The notes under the pieces were generated by a model. It was not told the origin of the DNA and did no database searches. It saw only the letters and a list, made by a program, of their open reading frames with translations. Below, one piece after another: positions 13,595-25,858 of a stretch of 64,000 nt of DNA (its first letter is position 1; each line of letters opens with the position of its first letter). The DNA is taken from the NCBI RefSeq assembly GCF_000208865.1, contig NC_018397.1:3534001-3598000 (forward strand). Direction: 5' to 3'. The position numbers and the translations under genes were made by a program. This stretch comes from Neospora caninum Liverpool. Taxonomy: Eukaryota; Apicomplexa; Conoidasida; Eucoccidiorida; Sarcocystidae.

Positions 13595-14499
13595 CGATAT
13601 AGCCACTGATGTCCGTAGAGGTCGCCGCGACATATAACTCTTTGTCCCTCTCTTTTCATTTATCTCTCTATCGCTCTCTCTCTATATATAGACATATATA
13701 GATATATATGCTTACACGTATAGTTATGAATTGACATGGGTAACGCTGAAGAGCTGGAGTATAATTATGGAAAACCAGTTGTGCTTGGAGGCGACTCTGT
13801 TCATGGCTGAATGAACCGCGGTTCGTGATTCTTTCTGAAACGTTTTTTTTCGCGTGTTTGCGTTGTGTGCGTTGTGCATCCCCCGTTTCCTCTTGGTTGT
13901 CTTTTACAGTCTCTCTAAGTCTTCTTCTGCGTTCGTTTTTCTTTCCAGGCGATCTCGTCCGCCATGGCGATGCAGGAGGAGGATCCGAACGTGTGGTGCA
14001 CGCGCCCCACGACCGGTGGGTTTTAAAAGGCCCTTTTGTTCGTTTTGTTTTCCGTTTTGTTTCTTTGCTGTTTTTGCCGTCTGGTGGAGAGGTTGCGTGA
14101 GTTTTCGATCTCCTCTTCTCGTTACCTGCTGCGTGTTCTCGGTTTTTCAAGGCCAGCGTCCTCGTTGGCGCTCTTCAGCGGAAGTGTCTAGGTTCTCCGT
14201 CTTTTCAGCTCTTCCTGTGAAGCTTTCCAGCTTTTTTTTCACACTTGCGCATGCACCCATCGATCCTCGAAATGTATACTCACAAGGGCGCGTCTGACGT
14301 TCCAGGCGGGACCTATATACGCGTTTTATGCATGCATGTCACAGACACAAATATCCAGAAGGGGAATACATTTACCCCCGTGCATCCCTATCCACAGATA
14401 CATAATCCTATTCAGATACATACATATTCATGTACAGGTATATACATATATATATTTATATACACAGATATCTTCATATATAAGCCTATATACATGTAC

Positions 14500-14532
<33 letters not shown>

Positions 14533-15676
14533 CGTCTCATATGTATGTAAGTATGCCTGCACACATGTATATGTACAAGCAAATTTGTATATATTTATTT
14601 GAACTCGCTTTGCGATTTTTGTTTCTTGTTTCTGGATCTCAGGTCGCCTTCACTGTCTTCTTCGTGGGACGCTTTTGGAAGCTCCGTTGGTGGATGCTCA
14701 GCGCGTGTGGATGCCGCTCGTTTTTTCGTATTTGCCGTGCGAAGGCCGTGGCGCGTACACCCCGGAGCCGGATGAAACTCTGACAAAAGTGTGGAAGACA
14801 AAGGGCCCGCGGGGGGAAGGGAGGCCCGCTGGAGACGCTGGCAAGCTCGAGAATTCGCGGGGCGGAGACGAAATCGACGACGGCGAGGCTGACCCGAAAA
14901 AGGGCCTTCTCGCCGTGAGCAAGCTCGGAAAACGGTAGGGACAATCGGAGACGCATGAAACAAAGCAAGGAGACACACGGAAGAGAGAGAACAAGGCACG
15001 TGGACGGGGGAAAGACGAGGACACCTGGAAGACGAGAAAGAACAAGACAGATGGAAGATCGAGAGGAAGCAGAATTGAAAGAGCGAGAGTACAGATGAGA
15101 CGGTTTGGAGCCGAAGGAGACGGGCGACGCACACGGTTCAAAGAGGAGAGCAAGAGAAATCAGACGAGGAAAGACGCGAAAAAAACGCAGTAGGCGGAGA
15201 CATCAGGCGAGGGCGGTGGAAGAGAAAAAGCAAGAGTGGGTGATCCGAAGAAAAGCCGCAGGGAATATACAGAGGAGGAGAGGGTGGAGGAGGGTGGAGG
15301 AGAGGGTGGAGGAGGGTGGAGGCGAGAAAAGGAGAAAGAGCAGCGTTTGGGAATCAACAAGAAGGCTTGGGGAGGAGTGGAGGAACTCCAAACGGCAGTT
15401 GGGCATTTTGCGCCGCGTGTGGTGATTGCCTTTTTTCTTTTCTTACACCTCCTGCTTCGCTCGCAATTCTATTCGATTTGCCATGTGCACTTGTTCCTTT
15501 CAGGGTGTACGTCTCCGACATGCAATCCGTCGACGCAGGTGAGTCTGCGCCTTGTTCCCTTCTGAAATTGCTTACTCTCGTATCAGAACGTCTCTTTCTT
15601 TCTTCGCCTTATCTTGGTATCGAGTTTGATTCCTAGACACAAACTGAGAAACAACAGACCTGTGCCTCTATCCGAT

Positions 15677-15717
<41 letters not shown>

Positions 15718-17460
15718 CTGTTTTGGTGGACGCGGATGCGAATGCATTGAGGTGGAACGCGTTCAGCGCTTGTCATGTGGAGGGCGTGTGAGAGCGGTTC
15801 GTGTTCTTGTCAGACCCTTTGGCGATCACTCAGCCCTGGCACAGAGACACGAGCGCTCGCGGTCTCACCGTGCTCGTCCCTCTCTGCGACATCACCGAGG
15901 CGAACGGGCCGACCGAGCTCCTGCCGCGCTCCCACACTCTCTGCCCCTCGAAGGTGCGCGACAAAAAACCTCGAAAGTCTCGCGAGAAATTGCGTTTTTC
16001 GCCCCTCTCCCATATCCAATCTGCATCGCTATCTCTCCACATATATATGTGTGTGTCAGCATTAGCTTGTTTCTGTGTGTGGAGAACGATGGGGATGTCG
16101 CTTTGCCATTCTCTTTCTTTGGGTGTCTGTACACTGAATCTGGGTCTCTGTGGAGAGGAGGATGGGCGCGGCTCTCGCGCTTCGCTGAAACGGTGTAAGA
16201 TCTGGCGGGCATTTTTCTCAGAAGCCGGGGTGTGTGTGTGTGGACATGGTCGCCTTCTCTTCATGCGTTTTTGTCGGCAGCTGTTTGTTTCTCGTTTTCG
16301 CGCAGCCTCTCGGCTGGAGAGCGCAAGCCGGCCTATGGCGGGCGTTCCTCTCCAGTCTCTTTTGTGAGTCTGGGGGCTCCTGGCGTCCGACCCTCAAGGC
16401 CGGGGATCTCCTCATCTACGACTCACGAGTCGTGCACCGGGGACTAGGTAGGCTCTTCCCCCGTCTCGTTGCTTGTCTGTCTCTCTTCCCCTTTCCCATC
16501 TTCCGCTTGTCACTTTTTGCTCGTTTGCCTCTGCAAGGTAGCGCGGCGAGTAGTCTAGAACGCAGAAGTGAGGAAACTGAAATCTCAAAAGCGGGTACTA
16601 TCTGTGCGCATGTGCACATGTGTGTGGTCTGATCTCTCGCCAGCTCGCCTGTCGCGCTGCTTTTCTCTCTGCGTGCGGTGCATCCAATTTCCTCTCCGAT
16701 TCGATGTCGCTCTCAGGCAATAACACGTGGCATTCTCGCCCCGTTCTTGCCTTCCGGTACGACTACGAAGACCAGCCGCCCCCTGGAGAATACGCAAGTA
16801 AGCTTGGAGCCTGACGCTAGTCGCAGGTGAACTTCTCTGCCTTTGCTAACCCACCTCTTGTGTCGATGAGACAGTCCAACCAAGCTTCACTCCCCGCGGC
16901 CTGCCGAGACAATTCAGATTCGCCCGACTGTTACCTTGCCTAGATTCAGACACGCTGCTCCGGTCACTCGGTGTCCTCCAGAGATATCTTCACGATCGTT
17001 CGCCTCCCCGCAAAGAGTTGGATTCCGGAATACGAAAAACGAGTTACGATCTAAACAAGGAGAGGGAATCGCGCTGGGCACGCGCGCTGCAGGTTCTCGT
17101 GCGACACCGTACCCTTTCCTTGTTTCCTGCCTTCTGTGACTTTCTCTCTTTATCTTCGATTCTCTGTTCCTCGTAACCCGCCTATCCCCTCTGCAATTCC
17201 TTCGCTCTGATCGATTCGTGCTTTCTCACGTGTCCCCTCTCGCTGACATCTCTGTCCTACGCGCGTTCGCTGTTTCGCCGTTCCGCCTCTCTGAGCCTTC
17301 ATTCGCCTCTTCTTGAGCGGCGGTTCCCTGCGCCTGTCATCCCCATCGTCACACCCGAATGTCGTTTGTACTTTTTCCCCCAGAGCGGTGGAAATCGCAG
17401 AGAACGTTTCTCTTTGGGCGAGCCGTCGAGCGTCTCCTGGGCCTCTACAACCAGCTCTGA
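10229..17460 (+). CDS. Phytanoyl-CoA dioxygenase (PhyH)-like Fe(II)/2-oxoglutarate enzyme, membrane-anchored
   Basis: This is a 2-oxoglutarate-dependent dioxygenase of the PhyH superfamily. The exons are 10229-10811, 11847-12726, 13080-13413, 13949-14015, 14643-14934, 15504-15538, 15814-15953, 16306-16447, 16717-16797 and 17384-17460. All phases agree, giving about 876 residues. PhyH features are the N-terminal strand LKEFGVCIIRNGLTRQQL (exon 3), iron ligands HRD in ITQPWHRDTSARGLTVLVP (about H740, D742), NGPTELLPRSHT, the distal His of IYDSRVVHRGL (about H821) and the 2-oxoglutarate Arg in WHSRPVLAF (about R832). The first 500 residues have no recognised domain. A hydrophobic segment near residues 182-205 (GGGLAAALALSAGSIVWFLA), flanked by basic residues, spans the exon 1/2 junction and suggests a membrane anchor. 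The ATG has an adenine-rich context (CTCAAAGATGA). An alternative last exon starting at 16875 is less convincing. The substrate is unknown. Confidence 0.82.
12874..12902. repeat. (TA)n microsatellite
   Basis: TA array in intron 2 of the PhyH-like gene. Others in the same gene are at about 13558-13592, 14500-14526 and 15696-15718, all intronic. Confidence 0.9.
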
Positions 17461-19322
17461 TCTCTCCTCTGCAGTGCACACGTATTTGCATCGGCCTATG
17501 GTCGAAGAGTTTTCGGTGGCAACGCGAGTCTCCGATTTGCATGCTAATGCGCGATGCAGTCGCTTGTGCGTCGAATCCGTCGTGTGTTCGTTTTAGTTTT
17601 TTCATATCTTCTACGTTGTCTACTGTGTGTTTTCCCTTCTTGTCGCCGGGGGTTCTCCCGTTGTTGAGGATCTGCGTCTTTCGTATGGCCCCGCGCTTTC
17701 TACGAGATAAAGTGTGGTTTTTGTTCTCTCGGTTAACCTCCGCCGACGTCGTGCGGCTGTGTCCATCTTTTTCACTTTCTGTTGTTTCCGTTGACACTTT
17801 TTTGTTGCTCATATGCACAGTCTCTGTGCCCCTGGGGCACTGACCGGCATACGGCTGTATCCATATATTTATGTAGGACATATCTACCCATTTAAATAAC
17901 TAAACAGATATAGACATATCTATCTATCTATATATATATATATATGCGAATCCGTCTAGTTTTTAATCAGACACGAGGCCTCTTGTGTGTTCGCTGCGTG
18001 TTTTGGTGTGTTTCTTATTTTTCGTCCATGTTTCGCCGGCTTACTCGTCTTCGCTGTCCATACGGCTGTTCCGCAACGATTTCGCCTTCTCTGCTTGACT
18101 TTCTTCTTGATCTTCTGTCTTGCCTTCTCTCGCTTCTTTCTACTGTCCGCTGTCTGTCTCTCGCGCCTTCGCGGCATCAGCGTTGGAACAAATGATCTTT
18201 CAGCCGAACCAAACGAAGCGAATCATCACGTTAGGCAACACTGTGTCGCTGGGGACAGAGACACTTCACAGTCTGCAGGCACGTGTGTTAATGTGCCCCC
18301 AGCGTTACGCAAATGTGTACATCCAGCAACCTGGATATCCATACGTCATTCTACACAAGGGTACCTTTACTAGATTGGTTCATCTATTCATAACGCTGTG
18401 TATATGCATGCATCATCTATGTCGTGGTGCTAATAAAATACGTTTCATCGTCTCTACTCATCAACGTCTATAATCGTGCATATCTACACATCTACATCTA
18501 TAAAAGGAGATCTGCAAATGTTTAGTGATGCAAATATATGTACATGTATATTTGGTGACGTGCGTGGATTCAAAGGCGCAAAACGTCTTATTTTTCTTGA
18601 CATGCGCAAGGCAGCGGGTATGTTAGCTGTCCCATTTCCGTGAGTGTTGGACAGCTTGGGAGATTCAAGAGGAAAAGAGTCGTAAAACAGAGAAAAGGGA
18701 GAGAGTCTCCGGAAGCATCGGAAAACGCCCAGAAGCCTAGAAACCAGACGCAACGAGGAAGACGTCGTCGAGACATTCCAACAGCCAGAGGCGCGTCTTT
18801 AATAAGAAGGGAACACGAAAGAGAACGGCTGACCCCGGCAAAAACGGACACATTTTGAGGGACGCACGAATCGCGAAGCAGAAAGGTAGAATGAACTGGA
18901 CACGGGGCAGCGAGAGAAGACCTGGTACAATTGAGGGTAAGCTGGAGAGATGCGAAGAGGCGTGCGACGATAGGAAGGAAGCAAAGGAGATCAGAAGATC
19001 CCCCAAAGAGCCTCGAATTCGGCGCATATGCTGCTGCAACAAACCTGGAAAACACACAGTCCAGAGTTCGGCACTGTGCGTGGGTACAGCGGGAATAAAC
19101 AACTGGACATGCGATTTCGGTTACACGAATCAAATGCGCCAGCGACGCGCAGCGACAGCTCAAAATTCTGCAGTCCATGCAACATGGGGTGCGTGCATGT
19201 GAAACATCAAATTTCACATGGAAGCTCGAACATCTAAGAGCATCCGCACACCCCAGAGGTTGCTAATTTTCTCTCATATTCAACCTTTACTTTAATCCAC
19301 AATCTTCTCGATTCCACATATA

Positions 19323-19365
<43 letters not shown>

Positions 19366-19544
19366 ATATGCATGCATTGGGATTTCGAAACATAAATGTG
19401 TCCGTTTTTAAGATCTGCACGTAAATGCAACGATCAATGAGGGCTTCTTCGCGTTCCGCCCGAGCATAATAACCCCAGCAATAAATTAAACAGAACATAT
19501 ATTCATTCGTATATATATATATATATAAATAAATATATTTGTAT
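17461..19544. other. Convergent intergenic region (3' UTRs)
   Basis: About 2.1 kb lies between the stops of the PhyH-like gene (+) and Nep1 (-). It contains short TA/GATA-like repeats (about 17910-17945, 19326-19362, 19510-19528) and several open frames of 60-240 codons that match no family and have no consistent splice context. I see no gene. Confidence 0.55.
19326..19362. repeat. (TA)n microsatellite
   Basis: Uninterrupted TA array in the spacer downstream of Nep1, flanked by GCATATGCATGCAT-like sequence. Confidence 0.95.
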
Positions 19545-21480
19545 TTATTTCAGTTCATGCGTTTGATTCGACATATGCTCCTCTACGTTATCGCTACGCG
19601 TGGCGATATGCGCAAGGCTCTATATGCGTGAAAGGAGGCAAGGCTTCTTAAGAAACGAAACAAGAGCGAGCGAAACGGGAAGGCGAGGAACTTACTGCGG
19701 CCGTAAGGCCGAAGCCCGCAATCGAGATTTTATCATCGACATAGTCGCACTCGTCGGCTGGAGAAAACCCACAACGGAGAGAGAGAAGCGATTTCTGAAA
19801 CCGCGAAAAACGACGAACCGAGTACCCACAGACACGCGAGCCAAGGCACCATCTGATCGTGTATACGTTTTGCGTTGGACGATTCATCATGCACAAAAAG
19901 CCCTTTCGAAAGGAGAGAACGAAGTGACTCAGTACCGTATCAACGCCAAGCTGTTTGCATCAGCCAAGCATTTGCATACCTCCCTATCTATTTTATAATC
20001 TATCTACTTATTCCAGTCTACAGAACTCCATCTATTCATCTTTATCTATACGAATATACATAAGCATAGATAGATATTGATAGATGTAAACGTGAGTGCA
20101 GAAAGGATTCAGTTCCCTTTTCGGCGTGATCGAATGGTTTCTTCCGAGAGATGAACACCAGCAGCATCCGAGCTGTAACAAAAATGCGTCTGTGTGAGGC
20201 ACACAGTTTACCGCACGCATATCACAATGTCTACATATATATAGCATGCAAATATCAAAGAATTCATCTATAGACATGTATGTGTTTTTTTGCATGTGTA
20301 TACGGATTTTTGTTGTCGGATGGATACACAGAGATTACAGTGTCCAGGACGGCATGGCTTAGACTCAGCAGTGAGAAGAAATAACAAACAGCTCTTTTTG
20401 TCTCCCTTTCCCTTTCACTTTCTCGTTTTCTCTCTTTCGCATTCTTTGGCACTCGTTCCCGCCGTCCTTCTCTCTCTCTCTCCTCAAACACTCGTTTTCT
20501 CTCTATATCAATCTCGCTCTCTCTCTCTCCTCAAACACTCGTTTTCTCTCTGTATCATTCTCGCTCTCTCTCTCTTCAAACACTCGTTGTCTCTCTGTAT
20601 CATTCTCGCTCTCTCTCTCTCTCCTCAAACACTCGTTTTCTCTCTGTATCATTCTCGCTCTCTCTTTCTCTCTCTCGCTCTTTCCCTCTCTGTCTACACT
20701 CCCACTTACTGGGGTCTGAGTGCGCGACAGCGCCAATGACGAAGACAACAGGATGTTTCGTGTCCTTGAACTGTTGCACGAACTCGGGGAGCGCGACGCT
20801 GCGTCCAGAGACTGTGAGGGCTGCATGCGCCAAGCAAAAATCCGAGAGACGGAAGAGAGGGCGACGGGTGGAAGCACGAGCACACAGACAAGAAGAGAAA
20901 GCGGAGAGAGAGCGAAAAATTCAAAGTGCAAAAAGAGAGCCTACGGGAAAGGGGGCCGGCAAGTCGCGCATTCAGGCAGGTGCGAAAGGAGTGGCCCAGA
21001 CAACACAGAAGCGAGCGGCAAGTCGCTCGAGCAGGATACAACCGAGAGGGATGAAGGACACTAGGAAAAAACGCTGCAGAGAAACAGGGAGAACTGGGAA
21101 GAGTCCCTCCAGCTGATAGACAGAAAGCGAGCGGAACCGCCCAGTTCAATGCGCGAAAATGCCGCGACGAGATTTTTTCTGAAATTCAAAAAACGGGGAA
21201 AAGAGAGCGGGACGGCGGGAGCGTGAGACTCAAAACAGAGACGATAGAGGCTTACCAACTTTCACACTGTTAGGGGGAAGGAAGTTCGAAGCCTCGTTCT
21301 TGACAATCTGACAACATGGAGACATCAAATCCGGAAAGCCTTGCTTTCAGGGAATCGCGACAGGGCCCGAGGTGGAAAGACAGGACGGGTCGTGATTGAC
21401 GAACAACCGCAAGAAGACATCTTACAGGCAGGAAAAAGAGCACGAAACCATCATAACAGTACCCTCACCATAATGATATA

Positions 21481-21518
<38 letters not shown>

Positions 21519-21641
21519 CTCATGTTTAGACACATGCATGTCCATCTGTATATACTATGGATATCTCGCTAGATGCAATTGTATGTTGTGTTCTTATCTT
21601 GTATATTTCTGATTCTCAACAGCAAAAACGTCCGATCAAAC

Positions 21642-21675
<34 letters not shown>

Positions 21676-24414
21676 TATATTGGTGCGTGGCATGGGCTCG
21701 TAAATGCGGAGTGCCTCTTTTTGGTCGTTTCACTTGGGCACACCTGAGCAAGGGTAACATTTTTCTCGACGGCTTTTAGGCGGCGGGCGTAGAGCAGATT
21801 GGCTGCACGAACACAGCGGGAAAAAAGGATTCCCGGCTGAGAGATCAGAGAGGCGTCACGTGCACAATGTTTTATGTACAGTGTTTTTTGCCGGTTGGTC
21901 AGGATTTTTAATATTTCTGGAAATACACAGTCAAAATTCGCGTTAATTGGAAAAACGCCGTCCGAACCCTCAACCGAGAGGGGTAGAAAGACGTGGCCCT
22001 ATCCGCGGATCTCGAAGCGTTTTGGACGAAGGGCGAGAATCAATACACCGTGGCTTGGCAAAATTATGCATTAGAAGAAGAAGACAGCCTCTCTGCGGAA
22101 GCGGCGAGGTATCTCAGACTGCATGCGGCAGATCAAATGAACAGAGACAGGAGCGACGGCGCCAAGGCAGAAGAGGATTGGAGGGAAAGGGAGAGAATGA
22201 GGAGAAAGAAGAAATCCAGGGAACGGGAGGAACCGTAAATAGGATGTGCCGAGAGCTCCACGGTTTTTTTCGGAAGAGGAAGGAAACGGAAAGGCCGGTG
22301 AAAACGAGAGACCGAAGCCAGATTCTACGTTAACTCGTCACGCCGGAAGAACCGACAGACCGCAAACAGACTCGAGCCGAGTTCTCCATTTCCAGTTTCC
22401 CACCTGACGAGTTAAACCGAACTTAGGGGAATGCCGGAAACACTCCATTTCGTCACTTACGATTCTGAACGCCTCCCGGCCGCAAAGGCATTTCGAGTGT
22501 CTCTTTCCCTCGTACTCCCACAGCGCGGTCTAGATATCTATAGTCTCCTGTCTACACCTATCCCGACATCTCTTTATGTGTGCCTACATGAGCATACAGA
22601 GCGTTGCACGTGGCTAGAGGCACCGAATCCCATATGTGCACAAAGGTAAACGTGCATACGTATATATATATATATATATACATATATGCATTTGTATATA
22701 TCTTTCTAATATTTGTAGCGATTGAGGGCAGGTTTTCAACTCCACGCAGAAGGGGAGATTGCAAGAAAGCTTAGCGTTCTTACTCATCATCTTGGCGAAT
22801 TCGTGGTAGGTGACGGGGACTGTGAGGAGAGGCGAAATTTCGATTAGCTGGCCGTCGGCGGTTCGAAGAAAGACACAGAGGCGTCCTGCCTGCCTCGACC
22901 GAACGTTTTTTTTAAAAACACAACACACAAAAATGAATGCCAAAACCTGCGGAGGCGTCGGCCTGGCCGGAAAGGCACGAACGTCAGCCGCCTGCCTGTG
23001 GGATTGGCTCAGGACATACGGGGAGACGAAAGGCGGGGAAGAGACACCGGAGAGGCGAGGAGACACGGGACAGTGGGAGAAGTTGCCAGGGACACAGAGG
23101 GAGAGACGAAGGGATTCCAAGCGGGCAAACGGAGCAGTAACGCACAAGACGCGAGACCGTCCACGTTCGCAGGACAATTGAGAGAGCGGGCCCGAGAACA
23201 GGACTTCCGCACATGGAGATGTCGAGGCGCATACCTCTGTGTAATCACCAATATACCCCTACACGACCTAGTCAATACACACACAAATATATATATATAT
23301 ATATAACACTTTCCACAGATATATATATATATATATATATATATACGACTGTCAAGAGAGATGAGGTGACGTCTTACGCGATTGAGGGGACTTTCTTGTA
23401 GGGCGAGGAGACAGTGGTGAGCAATGTCGGGGCGAACCTCCTGTGGAACCGCGGAGCAGCAAGCAGGAAGACCACAATATCAGAACGAAGAGACAGTACA
23501 GCAGAATGGCACAGGCAAGAGAAACACGCACGGCTGACACACAAAAGGGGAAGAGAACGCGCATCTCCAAACCGATGGGAACCAAAGGCGGAAGAAACCA
23601 TGGCCGACGCGACAAGGAGGCGAGCGTCACGGCGGAATTTGAAGCATGCTCTGCCAAGACGACGAATTGCATGCAAAGAGAGACAGACGTCGAGGGACAA
23701 ACCGAGAAGCTTCGGAGCCTGGAGGGGGACATCCATATTTGCCGGTAGAAGAAAAAGTGACGTGCGATCAAGAAACCGCAAGCAGCACAAAAGACAGGCC
23801 AAAGAGGCGCTCGAGAGCTTGCGACAGACTCCGCCAACCAGTGAAACGAGCGCGTTTTTGTGAAGAGAAAAAGAGTAAAAGCGAGGGAAACGGAAAGCCA
23901 CGTGCGAACTCACATCGGACTGACGATCCAATTTGCGCAGGAGCTGTTTGTGTTCGAGGCTGTTGAGCAGCTGGAGGCTTCGATCCTTTCCTTGCGCGAG
24001 TTCGAGTGACCTGAGAAGTAAACCGAGTCGAGCATAAGGAAGATGCAAAAGAACAAGTTGAAAGTGTTGTTTCCGTCGGCGGGGAATCCCGTGACTGTCG
24101 AAGGAGGAGCGGGATGGAACTAACGAGAAACGACACGATAGAACAACAGAGAGCAGACCTTCCCGAGGCATCAGAGGACCCGGGAAGGAACGGCGCACGC
24201 TCTTCCGAGACGTCTCGAAAAGGACAACTTGGAAAGGCAACGTGGACCGACCAGTTAGAAAGTCCACGTGGAGCGGGAGGAAAGGTGGACGGGGGCAGGG
24301 AGAAACTTACGCTCCTTCTAAAATAACGACGACTCGCTGGCCTGTCAGGCGTCGCTCACGCGTGGAGGCGATCGCCTCCACAGGGCGCATGTAGCCTCTT
24401 CCCTCTGCATCCAT
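19545..24414 (-). CDS. EMG1: 18S rRNA (pseudouridine-N1)-methyltransferase Nep1/EMG1
   Basis: This is a SPOUT-fold methyltransferase that modifies a pseudouridine of 18S rRNA and helps assemble the small subunit in the nucleolus. The exons (minus) are 24414-24311, 24010-23914, 23440-23378, 22889-22784, about 22529-22461, 21307-21256, 20820-20710, 19757-19696 and 19619-19545. Family landmarks in order are RRLTGQRVVVILEGASLE, LQLLNSLEHKQLLRK, VRPDIAHHCLL with ESPLNRAG, LRTADGQLIEISP, FRIIVKNEASNFLPPNSVKV, PVVFVIGAVAHSDP and ISIAGFGLTAA. The last two correspond to the S-adenosylmethionine pocket. All phases fit except exon 4 to exon 5, where the good donor at 22783 (phase 1) does not match any acceptor I can see, so a microexon or shifted site is likely. 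The start ATG lies just after an AG, so a 5' UTR intron is possible. The usual IPR-containing RNA-binding motif is altered (see findings). Confidence 0.87.
20480..20670. repeat. Minisatellite, about 44-50 bp unit, 4 copies
   Basis: Four imperfect tandem copies of a pyrimidine-rich unit (plus strand) carry the core CTCAAACACTCGTT followed by CTCTGTATCATTCTCG and a variable (CT)n. It lies in the Nep1 intron between exons 7 and 8, ending close to the exon 7 donor at 20709. Confidence 0.92.
21477..21514. repeat. (TA)n microsatellite
   Basis: TA array in Nep1 intron 5, with a second similar array at about 21642-21675. Confidence 0.9.
23285..23345. repeat. Paired (TA)n microsatellites
   Basis: Two TA arrays separated by a short unique stretch lie in Nep1 intron 3, about 30 bp from the exon 3 donor at 23377. 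Confidence 0.9.
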
Positions 24415-25858
24415 CTGGGGTAGGACGACGGCGCGAAGAAGAGCGGAAAGAATGCGGGAACCGAAATGAAACAGAACGAAAAAACACACGGAGACAAAAA
24501 GAGGGACAGGTCTTGAGAAGTAGGAGCCTGTATCCTTTTCGGCGCGCGACGGCTTTCGGCCTTGCGTGGAAGGTGAGAAGACTTCCTCGTCCGCCTCTCG
24601 TCCGTTTCGATGAGCCTGCTGGAGAAGTCGTTTGGAGGGAAGACCAGCAAAAACAAATACGGGGGAAAAGGATACAGAAAATGAGGGGAAAACAGCGGCA
24701 GAGTTTGCGGGAAATTCGCCTGCTCAAGGTACCAGGACAGGCGCTGGTGCAGCCCTACTAAAGAGGCGGCCGCGCAGGAGGAGGCGACTCGAAGGAGAGA
24801 CTCTCGCGCGGAAACAACTCTCAGGACAGGACAACTCTGAGAGAAAAGACAACGAGCAGAGGAAAGCGGAGAGAGCAGAGAGAGCGGAGAGAGAAAATGA
24901 GGAGAATCGACGGACGAAGAAAGAAGGGCTGTCGCTTTAGAAAACCCTTTCGAGCCCAAAAAAAACGCGCTCTTTGATGACAAGGCTGAAGATGACTCAT
25001 TCCAATGCCGGAGGAAATGAGTCGGTTCAGCTGTACATACAGCTTAGAGCAGCCAGATGCGCTGCTGCTGCGGTCTCAGCTTCATCAGAAGCAAAGGAGT
25101 TGCAAAGGGGAGGACGAAACGGACCCTGCGTTTTTCTTTTTCGTGACTTTGAGTGAAAACAGCGATTTCGGCCCGTGTTAGAAGAGAAAGACTGGTACCT
25201 TTGCGTTCTCTTTTTCCGCGATGCATGCGCGATGTTCGCGCATGCAGTCCAGCGCAAGAATGCGCGAAAAGCGACATGCGGATCCAGCCGTGTTCGTTGT
25301 GGGGCTGTGGTTCTCCGCAAGTTTTTCTTTCCCCTTTTCTCTCCTTCGGTCTTTTTCATTGTGGAAGGAGAGAACGAGAGGCTTTCGTTTCTCGTCAAAG
25401 CGGAAAGCAACGACGCAGTTCCTCTCTCTGTTTTTTCCCGCTTCTCCCGCCCTGCGCAACACCCGCTGGCGCAAAGACGCATTTCCAGGTCCGGAGCGCG
25501 ACTGTTCGGGTTTGAGCAGGAAACGGAAAAGAAACCTGCTAACCGTCTCCAAGGGTCGGACGCGATCCTTCTTCTCTCTCTCGCTTCTTTCTCGCTTCCC
25601 CTCTTGCTCTCTTTCTGCTTGGCTGCGTCCTCCGCAACGCTCTCGTCGCTCAAAGAGCCTTCTTGCGGCGAGCCCCCGTCGGCAAGCAGCCCGCGTCGCC
25701 GAGATAAAACGGGCGATCTGAGGAAAAGCGATGCCTTGAGAAAACCAGATCCCCTGGAGAGGCGTATTGCGCGCAGGGAAAGGCGAGAAGCATGTGCTTC
25801 TCATCTCCGAGGCTCTTTGTGAACGGAGACAATTGAGATTCCCCGCTTTTCGCACAAG
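24415..25858. promoter_or_regulatory. Divergent promoter region between Nep1 and Noc1
   Basis: About 1.4 kb separates the start codons of two divergent ribosome-biogenesis genes. The Nep1 ATG sits immediately after an AG on its own strand, so part of this region may be a 5' UTR intron. Both strands carry long open frames without family motifs. Core promoter elements cannot be assigned from the sequence alone. Confidence 0.45.

Noticed and set aside
16875..17176. Alternative last exon of the PhyH-like gene (stop at 17176)
   Set aside because: It fits the phase, but its acceptor is weaker and its translation less protein-like than the exon at 17384-17460, which follows a strong CTTTTTCCCCCAG acceptor.
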